Under the pieces are notes generated by a model that saw nothing but the letters and a program-made list of their open reading frames with translations, was not told where the DNA came from and did no database searches. Source: Macrolepiota albuminosa (Eukaryota > Basidiomycota > Agaricomycetes > Agaricales > Agaricaceae). Taken from it: a DNA stretch of 64,000 bases. The DNA is taken from contig JAMWFC010000044.1 in the NCBI GenBank assembly GCA_027475525.1, positions 1,117,340 to 1,181,339 of the forward strand, in the 5' to 3' direction. Position numbers and translations under genes: made by a program. Shown here in pieces: positions 48,429-58,306 of the stretch; positions within the stretch are counted from its first letter, which is position 1, and each line of letters starts with the position of its first letter.

Positions 48429-49998
48429 TCAAAGCAACGGCTCGCAGCTGCTCGAGAGACGGTTTAGATGGATGTACACGTCGGTGCCGTACCCCTCCAT
48501 GGAAATAAGCCGGAGGTCACCGCCAAAGTACCTCGCGTACTATTGGCCAAGTCAGTGATGCACGTCGAGTAGACCAAGAAAGGCATTACCAATCTGGACA
48601 AGGGGAGGCCATAGCCAAAGCCAGCCATGGGAGCCTTGAAATCGCTCGCCTGGAAATCCTGGTCGATATCCTGGCCCTCCATGGTGGTGTACATATAAGT
48701 CCAAATGAGGGGAATGGCGCTTCTGCTGATACCGCCGCCCTCGTCGCTGATCTTGATGGTAATGTCCTCTTTCCCCTCGACGACGATGAGCTTGATCGCG
48801 GGGTACTCTGTGTCTTCGCCGAGGCCGAAGCGCTCGACGACGGCGCGGAGGGAGTTTTTGAGGAGCTCGAAGCAGATGTGGGAGAGGTGGCCGGGGACGT
48901 AGGGGAATGTGAGGTCGGGGGGACAGATGAGCTGGACGGGCGGGCCGCGGAACATTGCATAGTGCTCTTCGCAGACGAAGCGGGCGTTTTCGATGGCTTC
49001 GTGGACAATGTCGTGGACGTTGGCTTTGGTGCAGATGATGCCGACGTAGTCTTGGTGGGCCTGCTGGGTGTTGAGTGCGACGTCTGGGAGTGGCTGTGGT
49101 AAGATGATGGGCACGGGACCGAAAGAAACAAGGGACGTACGCTGGCCGATCAGGAACCTTATTCCGATGCGGGACATGTAGAAACGATCGAGCCATTGCT
49201 GGATGTCGAGGCCAATGTTGCGCGCGTTCTGGATGCGCTTCCACTCGAGGATGCCCTGGGCGACGGTGGTGACTGTTGGATCGTGGCGGCTCTTGATGGT
49301 CTCGAGGACGCGGGTGAAGCGTTTGTTGTAGTCCTGGACCTGGGGGGGCCACTTGACGACGGACTCTGTGTCTGCGTAGTATCTGCGGAGATGGACGGGG
49401 GGAGGGCGGCTGGCGATTGAGCGAGAACTGCTTGCGAAAGAGGATTGGGAGCGGATTGACCTTGGGACGCGGAGTCTGGGAGAGGTGAAGTGGTGGGAGA
49501 GGGCGTCGGGGTCGGGATCGAAATGGCGCATGGCGGGGTTGGGCGTCGACTGGGGCAGCGGGGTTTCTGGGCGCGGGGTGAGCAGGGCCTGGCGGACGTC
49601 GGGCGGGAGGACAATGGGCGGGAACGAGATGAGTTCCTGGGCGACGGTTGAGAGCGACGACAAGCACAAAAGACGTGACGGACCTCGAACGACTGGGCGT
49701 ACCAGTTCTGCACTTTGCGGATCGACGGCATCTCCGACAGTCCATGGGGCAGCTCAGACAGCTCCTTGACCCGGTGCGCCAGCCGCACAGGCAGCTCCTC
49801 TGCAAGAAACTGGCTCGCTTTCAGCAGCGTCCCCTGGCTCGGGTTCTGCCCAAACAGCACCATCTGCTGCAGCGACACTGCACACATGTCAGTACAACCC
49901 ACGAACACGCGCACACACTCACCGCCAGTCTGGGGAAAGGACGCAAAGTGGTGGATCTTGTCCCACAGCGCAGACGAAATCCGGAATCCTGCAGACAT
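48429..49998 (-). CDS. PDK: mitochondrial pyruvate / branched-chain 2-oxoacid dehydrogenase kinase
   Basis: 456 aa; complement(join(48429..48539,48590..49083,49141..49636,49684..49877,49923..49998)), all phases closed. GHKL-fold kinase that phosphorylates and inactivates the E1-alpha subunit of the dehydrogenase complex in the mitochondrial matrix. The N-terminal helical bundle has [48 protein letters not shown] and VALNTQQ. The ATP-binding part has the N-box [19 protein letters not shown], the G1-box [10 protein letters not shown] and the G2-box [20 protein letters not shown], with [10 protein letters not shown] near the end. A Ser/Pro-rich insert of about 70 residues after [10 protein letters not shown] is longer than in animal enzymes. 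Pyruvate versus branched-chain specificity cannot be decided from sequence alone. Confidence 0.92.
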
Positions 49999-50060
49999 TC
50001 TTGGCTCCCTAGTCACGTCCGGTCCATCTAAATATCAAGAAGTGCCCCACAAAGTTTCAC

Positions 50061-50808
50061 ATGCAAATCACGTGCTTCTATAGCCGGGGGCTATCATTAC
50101 TTTATCAAACAAGTTTCCTTCAAAATGTAGGCCATGATCCCATCAAAATTGACACTCAATGTCCCGTCATCCCCTGTAAGTCCTCACCGCCCTCAAATCA
50201 ACTGCTTACACCATACAGTTCTACAGTATTCCTCTTACACATTGCCCTTGAAGCCCCGCTTGCAGTACAGGGCATATGGTCGCCCGTCAGTCTGCCTTTT
50301 GTCCAGCTTAATAATACTACGTTGGTCATCACAAAGGTCCGTCCAAAGCCCGAATTTATGTAAAACAACACCAACTGTCTCTAGCTCTACGCAGCGCTGG
50401 TGTTGGCATCGTGTCTTACGTCCCTCTTGTGCTTCTCCCTCCCAGGTCCGTTTGTCCCCCCGTGTTCGCGTTGATTAGGTGGCCTCAGAGTCGGTAGAGT
50501 TCCTCCCGGGGAAACGAGCGCTTGCCATCGGCCTTTGCGTGTACCACACAACGGCATCGACAATTTTGTTCCAGGCACCCCGCTTCATCCCGCATTCTTT
50601 TGGCCCGTTTTTAGAGACGTACGTCATTATGCTGTTGTGTTTTTTTTTTGATTTTTGGTTTTTTTGATTTTCTGGCGCTCATGTTACGTCAAGGTACAAC
50701 GTCACGCCGGAGATTGTGTGGGGTGTGTTGCATGGCCTCGTTGGGCTGGGTATGGTCGTGTGGTGGCAGGTTACTCTCCCGCTGACTGTTGCCGCCCGGG
50801 GTGCGTAG
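50061..50808 (+). CDS. small multi-pass membrane protein, unknown function
   Basis: 173 aa with the start used here; join(50061..50175,50227..50336,50385..50445,50498..50618,50694..50808), phases closed. Three or four hydrophobic segments: FLLHIALEAPLAVQGIW, LYAALVLASCLTSLLCFSL, LAIGLCVYHTTASTILF and LHGLVGLGMVVWWQVTL. FIPHSFGPFLETYN joins the last two. I recognise it only as a conserved fungal membrane-protein type, with no known activity. The first exon is doubtful: an ATG at 50134 gives a more natural N-terminus (MIPSKLTLNVPSSP) but is one base out of phase with exon 2, so a sequence error is possible. It is convergent with LSM8, 71 bp apart. Confidence 0.65.
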
Positions 50809-50879
50809 GGTGGTAAAGGTGGCTTTTATATTATGTTGCAATGGCGTTGTTGTTGTGAATGCGATACTACATTTCTCTC

Positions 50880-51284
50880 TCAGTAACGGATGGCAGGAAG
50901 AGGCTCGGCGCGGATGGTGGAGAGGTCCACTGCGTCGTCGATCGCGTCGTCGATCTCCCCGATGAGCGTACTAGTGAGCGAGTCAAGTTAGTAGGAGTGC
51001 AGAGACGAGGCGAGACGTACACCATGTCGCCTTTGACGAGGTAGAGACCTAGGGGGATCTCCTCGACGCCCTGGTCGGTGCTGTACACGCGTTCCTTGGA
51101 GTCTGCGAGGACGACGTTGGATTTCTGGTCGTACCCCGCGAGCGTGCCGACGATGGCCCGCCCGTCTTGCAGGATGAGTAGTACGCGGTCTGTGTTTGTT
51201 CCTCGTGAGCAGACGCGAGAGGGAAGCGAATAATTTAAGTGATAAGAGAGACTTACGGTCGACGTACCCGTGTAGACTGGACAT
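50880..51284 (-). CDS. LSM8: U6 snRNA-associated Sm-like protein LSm8
   Basis: 95 aa; complement(join(50880..50970,51021..51189,51257..51284)). Sm fold: the Sm1 motif VLLILQDGRAIVGTLAGYDQ (Asp and Gly positions conserved), NVVLADSKERVY, then IPLGLYLVKGDMV as Sm2, and the LSm8 tail IGEIDDAIDDAVDLSTIRAE. It forms the LSm2-8 ring that binds the U6 snRNA 3' end in the nucleus for splicing. Length is typical of the family. Confidence 0.93.
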
Positions 51285-51326
51285 GGTTGATTGAGAAAGA
51301 AAAGAAAGAAAGCCGGGCACGTGCAC

Positions 51327-51482
51327 GTGGGGCTGTCAATTAATCAATCATACATAATATACATAATATAAAAAGTTGACGTTACGTCGTGCATCCTGTC
51401 CTTGTGGGGCTGTCAATTAATCAATCATACATAATATACATAATATAAAAAGTTGACGTTACGTCGTGCATCCTGTCCTTGT
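51327..51482. repeat. 77-bp tandem duplication (LSM8/transporter promoter)
   Basis: Period exactly 77: 51327-51403 equals 51404-51480, with a 2-base chance extension. Start GTGGGGCTGTC. It lies in the divergent upstream region of LSM8 and the transporter. Confidence 0.96.
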
Positions 51483-51532
51483 CCTTGTCCTGTTCCTCCC
51501 TCCCTGCCTCCTTTACATAGTGGACGATAAGT

Positions 51533-53188
51533 ATGAACAGCACCAAGGAAACAGACTCGTCGCTGCCGTCTCCAGCGTCCACCCCTTCGCCTACAAAACC
51601 ACGACTAACAGCAACGACCATAATCCCAATCTGGATCGTCCTCTCCTCCGCCGTGATCATATACAACAACTACCTCTACAACACACTCGGGTTTCGCTAC
51701 CCCGTCTTCACAGTGACGTGGCATCTGACGTTTGCGGCGGTGGGAACGAGGGTGTTGAAGCGCACGACTCGACTTCTGGATGGTGTGCAGGATGTGAGGA
51801 TGGATAAAGGGCTTTTTGGAAAGCGTATTTTGCCGGTTGGCGTGCTGTTTTCGGGAAGTCTTGTGTTGAGCAATACGGCGTATTTGTACCTCAGCGTTTC
51901 GTATATCCAAATGCTCAAAGTGCGTCCTTGTCCTTGTCCTTGTCTTGTCCTTGTCCTTTCCCCCCCCCCCTCCCGGTGTTGTCGAGATTTGATGTGTTGC
52001 TGACGTTGTGCGTCGTGTTTGTGTATTGTAGGCTTTCGTGCCAGTCGCGATTCTCCTCATATCGTGGGCCGCACGGATACAGGAACCGAATCGGAAGTTG
52101 CTGCTTATCGTACTTATGATTTCGTCCGGAGTCGCTCTTGCTTCGCAGGGGGAATTGCATTTCCATCTCGGTGGGTTCCTCGTTCAGGCTGCTGCTGTCG
52201 TCGTACGTCTCTCTCTCTCTCTCTCTCTCTCTGTTTGTCTGTTTGTGGATCTTTCGCTTTACCCCCCACCTATCCCTTTCGCTTTTACTTTCACTTTCAC
52301 TTTCACTTTCACTTTGACTCCCACCCACCCCTGAATTTGCCGTCCTATTTTCCGTGCATAATTGACCGGTGTTTTGTCTAGTTCGAAGCATCCCGCCTCG
52401 TGCTCATCCAGATTATATTGCATAACCTCAAAATGGACCCGCTGGTTTCTCTCCATTACTACGCGCCCGTGTGTGCTGCGATCAATTTGTGTATTCTCCC
52501 TTTTACGGAAGGTGTGTGTGTTGGTTACTTGGTTCTTTCGTTCTCTTGCTCACTTTCATTCCTCGCGCTCTCACTTTCATTCCTCGCGCTCTCACTCTCT
52601 ACTCTCTCGCTCCTCGTACTCTCGCACTCACTCACACCGCTCACACCGCTCACTCTTGCTCTCCGATACCGATTCTGCTTCCGCTGTTGCCGGCGTCTCG
52701 TTCCTTGTTTTACCCCGCCCCGGTCCGCCACATGTCATTTTTTTTTACATTGACGTGACGCTCCTCTACCCCTCTCTACCCCCCTGTCAGGCCTCGCACC
52801 GTTCTACGCGCTGTATACACTCGGTCCCACTATCTTACTCACCAACGCGCTCGTCGCGTTCTTGCTTAATGTCGCTGCTGTGTTCCTCGTCGGCGTCGGG
52901 AGCGGTCTCATACTCACCCTTGCTGGTGTGTTCAAGGTGAGTTCCCCCCCCACCCCCTTCTTCTTCTTCGAGTCGAGTGGATTCGGGGATTCGTTCCGGG
53001 ATTCGTGGGTTCGTGGCTGATGGTTTGTTTGGTGGGATTGGTAGGATATTTTGTTGATCACGGGCTCTGTCGCCATTTTTGGGAGTACGATTACGCCGTT
53101 GCAGGTGTTTGGGTATTCGATTGCTCTTGGTGGATTGGTGTTGTTCAAGGCGTCCGGGTCTGGGTCCGGGTCGGGGTCGGGAGGATAG
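51533..53188 (+). CDS. triose-phosphate / nucleotide-sugar-type transporter (SLC35-like)
   Basis: 325 aa; join(51533..51919,52032..52202,52382..52511,52791..52936,53045..53188). Drug/metabolite-superfamily TPT fold with about ten hydrophobic segments: IWIVLSSAVIIYNNYLYN, YPVFTVTWHLTFAAVGTRVL, VGVLFSGSLVLSNTAYLYLS, LLIVLMISSGVALAS, FEASRLVLIQIIL and ITPLQVFGYSIALGGLVLF. SVSYIQMLKAFVPVAILLIS is the hallmark TPT stretch. Probably a Golgi/ER antiporter; substrate unknown. The C-terminus is a Ser-Gly repeat. Introns 2 and 3 carry long CT-rich microsatellites (52,207 and 52,555). Confidence 0.9.
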
Positions 53189-53450
53189 TGAGCCCTTGGC
53201 TTTGGTTCTGTATCCCCTCCCCCTCCCCATCCCTCCCTCCCTCACTCCGTCTTTGGAGGTAAAAGATGAAATCGTGTATGATCGAGCTCGCGCTTTTTGT
53301 TTTTTAATGTTTGTTGTTTAACTACCCCCCCATACTACTACCACTACCAGTACCACTACGGACCGCTAATAGACACTAGACGCTAGAATATGGACTTTGT
53401 TCTTGTCTATACCTAATTAAAGTACTTACCCGCCCCTTTCCCTTTCCCGT

Positions 53451-53604
53451 CCATACCAAACCAAACCGTACGATACGATACGATACCACTCCGATCGGAG
53501 GTTTGGCGCGAAACCAACCGCCTGTTCCCATACCAAACCAAACCGTACGATACGATACGATACCACTCCGATCGGAGGTTTGGCGCGAAACCAACCGCCT
53601 GTTC
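53451..53604. repeat. exact 77-bp tandem duplication
   Basis: 53451-53527 equals 53528-53604 (start CCATACCAAACC, end GCCTGTTC); flanks differ. It lies in the 3' flank of the transporter gene. The stretch from 53605 to the first tRNA holds no gene. Confidence 0.97.
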
Positions 53605-54013
53605 ACCGCACCGTACACGCTCCATGCTATTTCATTTCATCCATTTCGGTTTTTAGGCTTTGGCTTTAGTTTAGACTATGTAAGAGTATCCTTAGCTCTG
53701 TGCTGTCCTAGTCCTAGTGTTAGTTTTCTTTTTTCTCTCCTTTACTTTTTAAAGTGGTGTAGTTTGTTGTTTTTTTATGTGATATCGATCGCGTGTGTAT
53801 GTGTTGAAATGAATATATAGTTTTTGTGATATAGTTTTTGTGTAGAAGGTCGTGGTGATTGAGGAAAGTATGAGAAAGAGTGGAGGAGGGGAGGGGAGAG
53901 GAGGATGAATGAAACGCTTGGTTGATCAGACGGGAGGGGAGGTAGGAAATGCGAAAATGCCGTGCAGGCAGAAAACGAAAAAAAAAAGAACGACTGAACC
54001 GCAGCTATTGGAT

Positions 54014-54104
54014 TCCCTCTAGCCGACTTGAACGACTGACCTCGTCATTCCAAGACGACATGGAGTCATACTAGTGACGCGCTCTACCACTGAGCTAAGA
54101 GGGA
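54014..54104 (-). tRNA. tRNA-Thr(AGT), intron-containing
   Basis: Full cloverleaf: acceptor TCCCTCT/AGAGGGA, D-arm GCTC-AGTGGTA-GAGC, anticodon stem CGTCA/TGACG with loop CTAGTAA (anticodon AGT), T-arm AGTCG-TTCAAGT-CGGCT. A 20-nt intron sits at the canonical 37/38 position. Internal A-box TAGCTCAGTGG and B-box GTTCAAGTC are present. Confidence 0.95.
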
Positions 54105-54694
54105 TATTAGAAGGTTAACCCCAGGGCATAACATAAGTGCCTGGTAGAGGTTGCTTTGTAGGGCTGGGGGCAACCCTTGCGTTTATGCAACACCATGAGA
54201 CCATGATGGGGAGGTGTGCGTTGGGCAGGGCGGGGCAAAGAGGGAAGGCAAGGAAGGGAAGGAGTTAGGATCCTTGACATAGACTAGACTCTGGTTCTAG
54301 CCGAGGCGAACGACTGAGCTTCCAGGACAAGCGGGTCTTGTCGTGCTTGGCTTGTCCCTTGTCTAGTTGAGGAAGAGGCTGCCTTTAGCACGGGGTTTGA
54401 GCAACTGAAGCTTGAGTTTGAGTGTCTGGTGGTATATTATTTTTTTTTTCATTGTGATCTCGTGTATTCGTATGTGGTGAAATGAGTATTATCTAGTTTT
54501 TGTGCAAGGGGAGTGATGATTCAGGGGAATTATGAGGTGGATGGTAGGACGGAGGATAATGGTTTTTTTTAAAAAAAAAAAAGACCGGAGAGAGGTCGTT
54601 ACCACGCCGTGCAGAGGGATCGATTTGTCGGACGGCATTGGGGTAATGAGAAATCGAAAAGGAACTCCGAAACAAAAAAGAAGGACAGGTGCAT

Positions 54695-54785
54695 TCCCTC
54701 TAGCCGACTTGAACGACTGACCTCGTCATGGAAGATGCGATGGTGTTCATACTAGTGACGCGCTCTACCACTGAGCTAAGAGGGA
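54695..54785 (-). tRNA. tRNA-Thr(AGT), intron-containing, second copy
   Basis: The mature part is identical to the copy at 54014-54104, including anticodon AGT; the 20-nt intron at 37/38 has a different sequence (TGAACACCATCGCATCTTCC). Confidence 0.95.
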
Positions 54786-55325
54786 GGTTACGAAGCTTGT
54801 GGTCTTCTGCCATCAGATGGAGTTATGGTTTCAGTTGAGTTGTCCCTGCCAGGAACCATGGGTTGGGCGTTGGGCAGGGCGAGACAGAGAGGGGAGGGAG
54901 GGGAAGGGAAGGATGCGTGTTAATTGATAATGGAAAGGGGAATCCTTGACTAAGACTAGACTCTGTTCTAGCCGAGACGAACGACTGAGCTTGCACGACA
55001 GTAGGTCTTGTCCGTACACGGCTTGTCCTTATCATGGAAGAGGCGGCCATTAGCATGCGGAAATATAGTCAAAAGGCATGGACCTCGGCCCCTGTTTTTT
55101 GGTTGGCGGGGTTCGGGCAACTGAAGCTTGAGTCTGAGTGTCAGGTTTCTGATTTAGATCGGGGATTAATATCAATCAACCTTGACGCAGAACAGGAGCA
55201 GGAGAAGCTGTTCACCGCTCATTCATTCGCTTCGTTTGGTAGCTTTGGACCATGTAGATATGAATTTTGATTCGAGTGAAAGGAAGGAAGAGCGGGAAAA
55301 AAGTACAACAATTTGAAGACCTCGT

Positions 55326-55419
55326 TCCCCCTAGCCGGATTGAACGACTGACCTCGTCATTTGACTTTGTCTCCAGGGAGGAATACAAGTGACGCGCTCT
55401 ACCACTGAGCTAAGAGGGA
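55326..55419 (-). tRNA. tRNA-Thr(TGT), intron-containing
   Basis: Nearly the same tRNA body, but anticodon loop CTTGTAA gives anticodon TGT, still threonine. Acceptor TCCCTCT pairs with AGGGGGA through one G-U. T-loop is TTCAATC. Intron 23 nt at 37/38. Confidence 0.93.
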
Positions 55420-56276
55420 TGACATGGCAAGTACATATACAGAATGTATCAGAGTGACAATGCCTTCTCAACTAAGGGACGTCGCTCCTCTCACGGCTCC
55501 CTCCTTCCTTCAGAGACTTGTAGCAATTGTTTTAGCTTTATCATTGTCACGAGATAAACCCGCAGAGCTTCAAGGATTGTCAACCGGTTTTCGGTCTTTT
55601 AATGACCCGTCGTTGCAATGGTCACTGACATACCAAATAAGCTCTCAATATCCAGAAAATCCTAATACATTAATTAATACATAATCCCATTCCCGCTTTC
55701 TAACAAGCCACAAATAATGACGAGATCCGGTCAGCACCTGCGTAGATTTTTTTCCACTTGACCTCGACGAAGGCATAATTCTTGCAGATCTGTTTGACCC
55801 GACATGCCATAAATGGGACTTGAATCCAACTACCAGACGTGATACCAATTGGCCGTGAATGCATGGATTGTGGGTTGAATTTAACTTCGTAACCTGGATT
55901 TGCGTCTAGAGAATGCCTGAAATTGGACACTGTTAGCATCGAGACAGTCCGCATAATATATCAAATACAGTTGCGAGCATACCCAATGCAATAGTCCGAA
56001 TCGTTGTGTATAGGTAGAGAATAAAAATGATGTTCGAGGACAAATAAACGATCAATGTCGCATCGAGAGAATATGTGGTAAATATAGATGTCCGAGGGGG
56101 ATTTAGATGATTTTTGTATTCAAGTCAAAGTTCGTCCTGATAGAAAAACTTCAATGAAGGGGTATGGCGGAAAACGATATATCACCCGCCAATCCTTCCA
56201 TAATCATCTTCCAAACCGAAGACGGACAGCCACATATGATAATGCCCCTATGATGAGCAGTATAAGCGTTACAGTC
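55420..56276. other. possible gene remnant, minus strand
   Basis: A protein-like minus-strand stretch at about 55,700-55,947 (NPGYEVKFNPQSMHS, SGSWIQVPFMACRVKQI, AFVEVKWKKI) ends at a stop near 55,700 and is preceded by a good acceptor. I could not find a start or link it to the gene at 56277-56952. A short hydrophobic frame (TLILLIIGALSYVAV) near 56,210-56,260 may be a membrane segment of the same product. Confidence 0.3.
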
Positions 56277-56952
56277 TTAGAGCCCATTACCGATGTCTCG
56301 TGCTCGACCTTTGCGTCAGGTCAGTGTGTTTTTTTTTTAGGAAATTACGTCAAAATGTGAACAAATGCTTACCACCGACGTGAACGGAGACAAGATAGGT
56401 ATGGTAAAGTGTGCAGATGCATTTTGAGGAGTTGCATATGGCACAGAAAAATATAGAACTATCAAAACAGATACGGAAATAAGAGCTAGAAGGATGACCT
56501 ATAGCAATTTCTTGCGTGACATGACATCGTAAATAATTGAAACTGATTGCATACCACGAGCCATTCAAGTCGAGCGATTCTCTCGTTGTCATGACTTCGA
56601 GCAACGTCTTGGGTAGGCTTTTAAGCCCACAGAAGAACTAAGATCAGTGGAGATTGAACCGGGCTGAAGGACCTACGGAACTGTGATCACGCACAAGCTG
56701 CGTATATTGACCTCGAGATGCAGACAGCGCAAATTGTAATTGTGCCTCCGCGAGGTGTGCACGCATCGTCCAGTATTGTATGTTCTTCAACTCGGAAGGT
56801 GCAATGTCTGTCTCATTAGTAGTTACAGGTCGAGTCCGGCGCAAAGTATGTTGTCGTAATGGACCATCGTAAGCTCGAGATGTCATTGCCTTGTGAGATA
56901 AAGACAAGTCTGTTGCAAGTTGCATCGTACGAGAAGTAACAGATGGACTCAT
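56277..56952 (-). CDS. unknown small protein with Cys-rich tail
   Basis: Proposed 167 aa; complement(join(56277..56308,56373..56485,56555..56637,56677..56952)), phases consistent. Exon 1 is clearly protein-like (LRRTRPVTTNETDIAPSELK, YWTMRAHLAEAQLQFALSA). Later exons code for KTLLEVMTTRESLDLNGS and a cysteine cluster FFCAICNSSKCICTLYHTYL, possibly metal-binding. The last exon is the least certain. No family recognised. It lies on the same strand as, and 200 bp downstream of, the coiled-coil gene at 57152-58306. Confidence 0.45.
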
Positions 56953-57151
56953 CGGTTGGCGAAGCTTGTTGATCGCTCAGTTCAAGCTTCAAGCTTCAAG
57001 GACTGCTAAACGGAACAACCGCTGGTCACGAGATCGCGAACTTGCTTTGTCATGAATTTAGACGCATCCGAGATTATATCTCAAATGTCCTATTTCTTTA
57101 CTGGTAAAGTACCACAGTAAATCTCCAGAAGTTAAGTTCCGACTTTCTGCA

Positions 57152-58306
57152 TCATGATGACAATTCATTGTCGTTAAAATCATCGTCGTCGTTATCATCG
57201 TCGTCGTTATCGTCGTCGTCGTTATCATCATCATCTTCGCCAATCTCTCCTTCATTATAAACAATATTAAGCATCTTCTGAAGTACTTCTGCCTCCCCAG
57301 GATACCCTTCTTCATCAACGTATACGGGATCAAAATCGATTGCTGCCTGTAGCTCCGCACGCGTCGCTCGATGCGCAACCTTATTCCCTTGCTTGATCAC
57401 TCTCGTCGCGACTCCGGTCATGAGTTCCCAACCCGGATACTTCACGCGCCTTGACCAATTATCGAATGACTCGTGCCTCCTTTTCTGACCATATCGGTTC
57501 CCTAGGACCTTGGTCATCTTCTCTATAATAATGCGCCGGCGAATCTTATACAGGTCTCTTTGATGCTAGGGGGAAAAGAAAAAGAACCCGACTCAATACG
57601 TCACTAATTTCAACGAAGTCAGATTGAGTGTCGAAACGTACCTCAGCAGCATAGTGAGAATGCCACTGCAAATGTTGAAGTACGCCATTTTCATCATGGA
57701 CTTGCTGAAGCTCCTGAACCATGCTAGCGATCTGTGATTCGAGGTCGACGTTCTTCATCCTCAAATTGTAGTTCTTGACCTCCAGCACCTGGAGATCTTC
57801 GATTAAGTTGGAAATTTGACTCTCCTGTCGCTGGTTCAATGAGCCGTACAACGTGTTGTTTTCCCGCTCTAATTCCGCCTTTTCCATCTGCAGATTACCA
57901 TTTGCCTGCTTTGCCTGGTAGAGGTCCGCCCTGATCCTGTGCAACTCAGCCTCAAACCGTTGGTGCATATTTTGTGCTCCAAACGTCTCATGGTTGGCCG
58001 AAGTCAAAATCTGTTCTTTTTATCGGTCACGAGGTGTCAACTTTACGGGCGTTGTCCATGTACTCTACCTCCTGCTTGATATTCACGTCCCGCGATTGCC
58101 ACGCTTCTCGTCAGGAAGGGTCCCATCTCTTCCACGCCCGTCTGAACGTCTGGTCCAACCAGCGATCGAAACCACTTGGCTAAGTAGCCGTTGGGTTTGG
58201 CTAAGTAGCCAACCCAACTTTGGGAGGAGTTTCCGGTTTGTTGAGCATCGGCCCCTGCGATAGACTGCAAGTGCGACATCGCCAATGCAAGGACAGGGGA
58301 TAACAA
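57152..58306 (-). CDS. coiled-coil protein with a conserved C-terminal domain, copy 2
   Basis: 341 aa; complement(join(57152..57565,57642..58010,58064..58306)), phases closed. Exon 1 codes for a poorly ordered N-terminus ending AIAGREYQAGG; exon 2 for a continuous coiled coil (HRIRADLYQAKQANGNLQ, MEKAELERENNTLYGSLN, MVQELQQVHDENGVLQHL); exon 3 for the shared C-terminal domain (HQRDLYKIRRRIIIEKM, SFDNWSRRVKYPGWELM, GNKVAHRATRAELQAA, GEAEVLQKMLNIVY) and a pure Asp/Asn tail. The same domain, intron position and coiled coil occur in the 38.5-kb gene. Function unknown; the architecture suggests a self-associating scaffold (inference). Confidence 0.75.

Larger units (their letters stand above)
53800..55130. 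repeat. tandem segmental duplication around tRNA-Thr genes
   Basis: Two diverged copies of a unit about 680 bp long, each with a tRNA-Thr and the same flanks: TAGTTTTTGTG (about 53,830 and 54,494), CGTTGGGCAGGGCG (54,209 and 54,869), TAGACTAGACTCTG (54,282 and 54,953) and CAACTGAAGCTTGAG (54,402 and 55,118). In both, the segment TCTAGCCGAG...CGAACGACTGAGCT resembles a lone tRNA T-arm, probably a tRNA relic. Confidence 0.75.

Noticed and set aside
48552..50016. Very long extra reading frames (up to 417 codons) on the same strand as PDK in other frames
   Set aside because: They are Arg/Pro/Ser shadows caused by GC-rich codon bias; only the PDK frame has GHKL motifs and consistent splice phases.
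52203..52750. CT-rich arrays in transporter introns, considered as a regulatory or satellite element
   Set aside because: Simple microsatellites inside introns 2 and 3, enlarging them beyond the local norm; nothing more is supported.
57178..57232. Short regular repeats, considered as a CRISPR-like array
   Set aside because: They are trinucleotide codon repeats coding for Asp/Asn in a eukaryotic gene; no spacers.
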